Positions 6,855 through 7,411 of a stretch of DNA of 7,411 nucleotides are shown piece by piece. The stretch comes from Nostoc cf. edaphicum LEGE 07299 (lineage in GTDB: Bacteria > Cyanobacteriota > Cyanobacteriia > Cyanobacteriales > Nostocaceae). Position 1 is the stretch's first letter; the number at the start of each line of letters is the position of its first letter. Both the position numbers and the translations under genes were made by a program. The stretch spans positions 1 through 7,411 of the forward strand of contig NZ_JADEXF010000147.1 in assembly GCF_015207245.1 (NCBI RefSeq), read 5' to 3'. Below the pieces are notes generated by a model, which ran no database searches, was not told where the DNA came from, and was given only the letters and a program-made list of their open reading frames with translations.

Positions 6855-7106
6855 TTAACTCAGGGGCTGGCCTACACCAGCAGCTTGGAGTTGCTCTCGA
6901 CTGGGTTTACCAGTCACAACCAGTTTTCCATTGATTGCGATCGCTGGTACTGCATTTATTCCATACTGCTGGGCTTTCTCCTGTTCTTGTCGCAAGTTAT
7001 AAACCGATACTTCACAGTCAGGACAAGTCAGTTCTTGCACCATTTGCACTGTCTCATCACAAAGAGGACAGTCAGCTGTAAAAATCTCAATTTGACGTTT
7101 TGTCAT
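6855..7106 (-). CDS. Small thioredoxin/glutaredoxin-like protein with two CxxC motifs (83 aa)
   Basis: The fold is read from an N-terminal strand IEIFTAD followed by the redox-type motif CPLC (Cys13, Cys16), a helix, a second strand, and the cis-proline motif AVPAI (Pro54) before a strand INGKLVV and a final helix. This is the short thioredoxin-like layout with no extra domains. A second pair, CPDC (Cys28, Cys31), is unusual. Reduction of thiols or binding of soft metal are both plausible; the substrate is unknown. The ATG at 7106 is chosen over an in-frame TTG at 7118 because it fits the length of related proteins and has GGTAG 10 nt upstream. It has no signal peptide and should be cytosolic. 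It converges on the copper operon and has its own MerR-type promoter with nearly the same operator, so co-induction with copZ-copA is likely. A HIP1 site lies inside at 6937-6944. Confidence 0.85.
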   Translation of the reverse strand: MTKRQIEIFTADCPLCDETVQMVQELTCPDCEVSVYNLRQEQEKAQQYGINAVPAIAINGKLVVTGKPSREQLQAAGVGQPLS

Positions 7107-7137
7107 GATGTCTACCAAAAATTTTTTCTACTCATTC

Positions 7138-7169
7138 ATTCTGAATCCTCTAGCCGGCTATAGAGTCAA
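7138..7169 (-). promoter_or_regulatory. MerR-type operator/promoter for the thioredoxin-like gene
   Basis: Read on the minus strand, TTGACT (-35, 7164-7169) is followed by a 20-bp spacer and CAGAAT (-10, 7138-7143), putting the start near 7130 and leaving a leader of about 25 nt. The 22-bp operator at 7145-7166 matches the copZ operator at 18 of 22 positions, including a shared 12-bp core AGCCGGCTAGAG, and the spacer has the same abnormal length. Eight of eleven positions are symmetric, so this half of the pair may bind less tightly. Confidence 0.8.
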
Positions 7170-7312
7170 CCCCATAGGTAAATATTATTTTCCAAATAAC
7201 CTCAATCAAAATTATTTGGACATATCATCTCCTCAAATTTGCAACCCTGGCTCATCAAGTTTTAAGCTAATATTTTTGCCCACAAGTATTGTAACTAAGT
7301 AAGAATACATCC

Positions 7313-7411
7313 GTCAGAATCCAGGAGCCAGAATGATTAAAGAATAAGCAGAAATATTTGATAAATCAATTTACTAATTTACTAAATACCTTTAAATTCT
7401 GACTTCTGACT
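7313..7411. repeat. Degenerate GTCAGAAT repeat pair, cut by the window end
   Basis: GTCAGAAT at 7313-7320 and its inverted copy ATTCTGAC at 7396-7403 bound a 75-bp AT-rich stretch. Each is part of a small cluster of similar heptamers (CCAGAAT at 7328-7334; TTCTGAC again at 7404-7410), and both sides have a TTAAAG-like word just inside. Such GTCAGAA-type clusters are common as dispersed intergenic repeats in Nostoc-like genomes. Between 7170 and 7312 I see nothing else. Confidence 0.35.

Noticed and set aside
6807..7302. Plus-strand frames at 6807-7163 and 7105-7302
   Set aside because: The first is a shadow of the minus-strand thioredoxin-like gene, and the second runs across its promoter. 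Neither has protein-like composition.
1..7411. CRISPR arrays, tRNA or rRNA genes, intact transposases and replication origins
   Set aside because: None was seen: no regularly spaced repeats, no recognised RNA gene sequences and no transposase domains.

Overview
The window is almost certainly cyanobacterial chromosome or plasmid, probably from a filamentous, Nostoc-like strain. The octamer GCGATCGC (HIP1) occurs nine times in 7.4 kb, starting at 1362, 1734, 2547, 3979, 4885, 5305, 5596, 5782 and 6937, where about 0.1 copy is expected by chance. Intergenic regions are long and AT-rich and carry degenerate hairpins and repeats of the kind common in such genomes.

Left part (1-1826): a 111-residue hydrophilic protein of unknown function (160-495) is followed by a strong 18-bp RNA-type hairpin. 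Next comes decayed sequence with a recognisable 44-residue scrap of a DUF1016/YhcG-like nuclease N-terminal domain on the minus strand, then a 109-bp element with 25-bp imperfect terminal inverted repeats. A small one-helix membrane protein gene (1112-1405) sits just downstream of that element. A rho-independent terminator (1586-1615) closes this part.

Middle (1827-3143): a 438-residue single-pass membrane protein whose probable extracytoplasmic part holds three degenerate copies of a roughly 75-residue helical repeat. No known function was recognised.

Right part (3389-7169): a metal-homeostasis cassette, read as copper. A MerR-type promoter/operator precedes a CopZ-like copper chaperone (3524-3718), a complete Cu(I)-exporting P1B-1 ATPase CopA (3805-6060) and a membrane-anchored cupredoxin-domain protein (6083-6604), all on the plus strand. 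Facing them on the minus strand is an 83-residue thioredoxin-like protein with two CxxC motifs (6855-7106). Its own MerR-type promoter matches the copZ operator at 18 of 22 positions. The two operators therefore bracket the cassette in inverted orientation and suggest one regulator, not encoded in this window, for both transcripts.

Working model: the chaperone binds cytosolic Cu(I) and passes it to CopA for export, the cupredoxin handles copper at the membrane, and the small dithiol protein protects or reduces thiols or binds metal. The shared operators are seen directly. The regulator's identity, the inducing metal and the role of the dithiol protein are inference.
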